Source: Caldifermentibacillus hisashii
Lineage (GTDB): Bacteria; Bacillota; Bacilli; Bacillales; Caldibacillaceae
Reading direction: 5' to 3' (one strand)
DNA length: 64,000 nucleotides
Assembly: GCF_027568575.1 (NCBI RefSeq)
Contig: NZ_JANUVP010000019.1
Shown here: positions 63,580 to 64,000 of the stretch, piece after piece
Numbering within the stretch: position 1 is the stretch's first letter
Layout: the number at the start of each line of letters is the position of its first letter
Translations under genes and position numbers: made by a program
The notes under the pieces: model-generated
The model's database searches: none
Told to the model about the DNA's origin: nothing
What the model saw: the letters and a program-made list of their open reading frames with translations, nothing else

Positions 63580-63586
63580 AAAGAAA

Positions 63587-63632
63587 GGCTGTTCAAAAGT
63601 GGATTCTTCTTTTGAACAGCCTGTTTGTTTTG
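63587..63632 (+). terminator. Terminator of the dab operon
   Basis: GGCTGTTCAAAAG pairs with TTTTGAACAGCC around TGGATTCTTC-type loop and is followed by TGTTTGTTTTG. The GGCTGT...ACAGCC core resembles the inverted repeat at 28259. Confidence 0.8.
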
Positions 63633-63668
63633 TTCTATCTTGGTTTCGCACTTAGAAGAGCATATAAA

Positions 63669-64000
63669 TTGATGAAACTTATTCTCGTCGCCAATTTTGG
63701 GTGAAAAATGCTCAATTTTGGCGACGAGCCCTGTTCTCGTCACCATTTTTGGGTGAAAATTATCATTTTTTGGCGACGAGCCCCGTTCTCGTCGGCGTTT
63801 TGAGGCGGGATACCCGATTTTTTGGCGACGAGCCCTGTTCTCGTCACCGTTTTTGGATGGAAAACATCATTTTTTGGCGACGAGCCTTGTTCTCGTCACC
63901 ATTTTTGGGTGAGAAATGCTTATTTTTGGCGACGAGCCCTGTTCTCGTCACCATTTTTGGGTGAAAATTATCATTTTTTGGCGACGAGCCCCGTTCTCGT
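63669..64000. repeat. Second array of the 52-bp hairpin repeat, cut by the window edge
   Basis: GCGACGAG starts at 63721, 63773, 63825, 63877, 63929 and 63981, exactly 52 bp apart, with a partial unit to the left. The stem GACGAG/CTCGTC is conserved with the 36.4-kb array, but the loop is CCCTGTT or CCCCGTT rather than ACCATTT. The array continues beyond the window. Open frames across it have no ribosome-binding site. Confidence 0.95.

Noticed and set aside
63701..63964. Open frame with repeated FWRRALFSSPFLGE-like segments
   Set aside because: Same explanation as for the other array; no initiation signal.
1..64000. Prophage, insertion sequence or integrative element
   Set aside because: No integrase, transposase, terminase or structural genes were found; the tRNA-Leu has no attachment-site duplicate nearby.

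Overview
The window is chromosomal DNA from a low-GC Gram-positive bacterium, almost certainly a Bacillaceae member. Evidence for this: strong AGGAGG-type ribosome-binding sites with frequent TTG/GTG starts, sigma-A promoters with 17-bp spacers, intrinsic terminators, a SAM-I (S-box) riboswitch, CcpA-type cre sites, a sortase-type cell-wall anchor, and relatives of Bacillus subtilis YoaP, YwaC, YkgA, YxjG/H, YbcC/YbcI and YtrA. The very large surface amylopullulanase fits an amylolytic species; a Caldibacillus-like host is a guess only. No prophage, plasmid or insertion sequence was recognised.

Layout. 1-7 kb: Phd-Uma2 fusion, acetyltransferase YoaP, a sigma/anti-sigma/DUF4179 fusion, an MFS exporter, and the small alarmone synthetase YwaC. 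7-13 kb: AEC transporter, a small membrane/BNR-repeat operon, phosphate permease, tRNA-Leu(CAG), HAD phosphatase. 13-30 kb: a signalling and cell-surface glycan block. It holds a chemoreceptor fused to a sugar-binding protein, a LytTR response regulator with a GHKL histidine kinase, a second chemoreceptor, a circularly permuted membrane GH3 hydrolase, a normal GH3 beta-glucosidase, GtrA, a GT2 glycosyltransferase and UDP-galactopyranose mutase. Two LytTR-type direct-repeat operators precede the chemoreceptor and the GH3 operon. They lie inside a duplicated cassette that also carries the end of the kinase gene and its terminator.

30-37 kb: S-box controlled YxjG/H-like methyltransferase, a DUF4317 protein, an autoregulated Xre/membrane pair, YkgA and MetA. 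37-43 kb: a two-component system plus ABC exporter arranged like the B. subtilis lnrJKLMN (linearmycin) locus, then an aromatic-acid-exporter-like protein. 43-46 kb: decayed genes. 46-53 kb: the sortase-anchored amylopullulanase with cre control. 53-58 kb: a nucleotidyltransferase pair resembling a toxin-antitoxin unit, RsgA behind a candidate attenuator, and a YtrA-like GntR/ABC operon. 58-64 kb: the DabB-DabA inorganic-carbon pump with YbcI, behind a long leader containing a terminator.

Two genome-shaping themes stand out. First, several genes are followed by decayed tandem copies of their own 3' ends, sometimes including the terminator (YxjG/H-like, metA, lnrK-like, lnrN-like; the LytTR kinase end is a longer-range case). 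Second, an exactly 52-bp hairpin-forming tandem repeat forms an array of about 11 units after metA and another at the right edge, with a degenerate copy near 58.4 kb.
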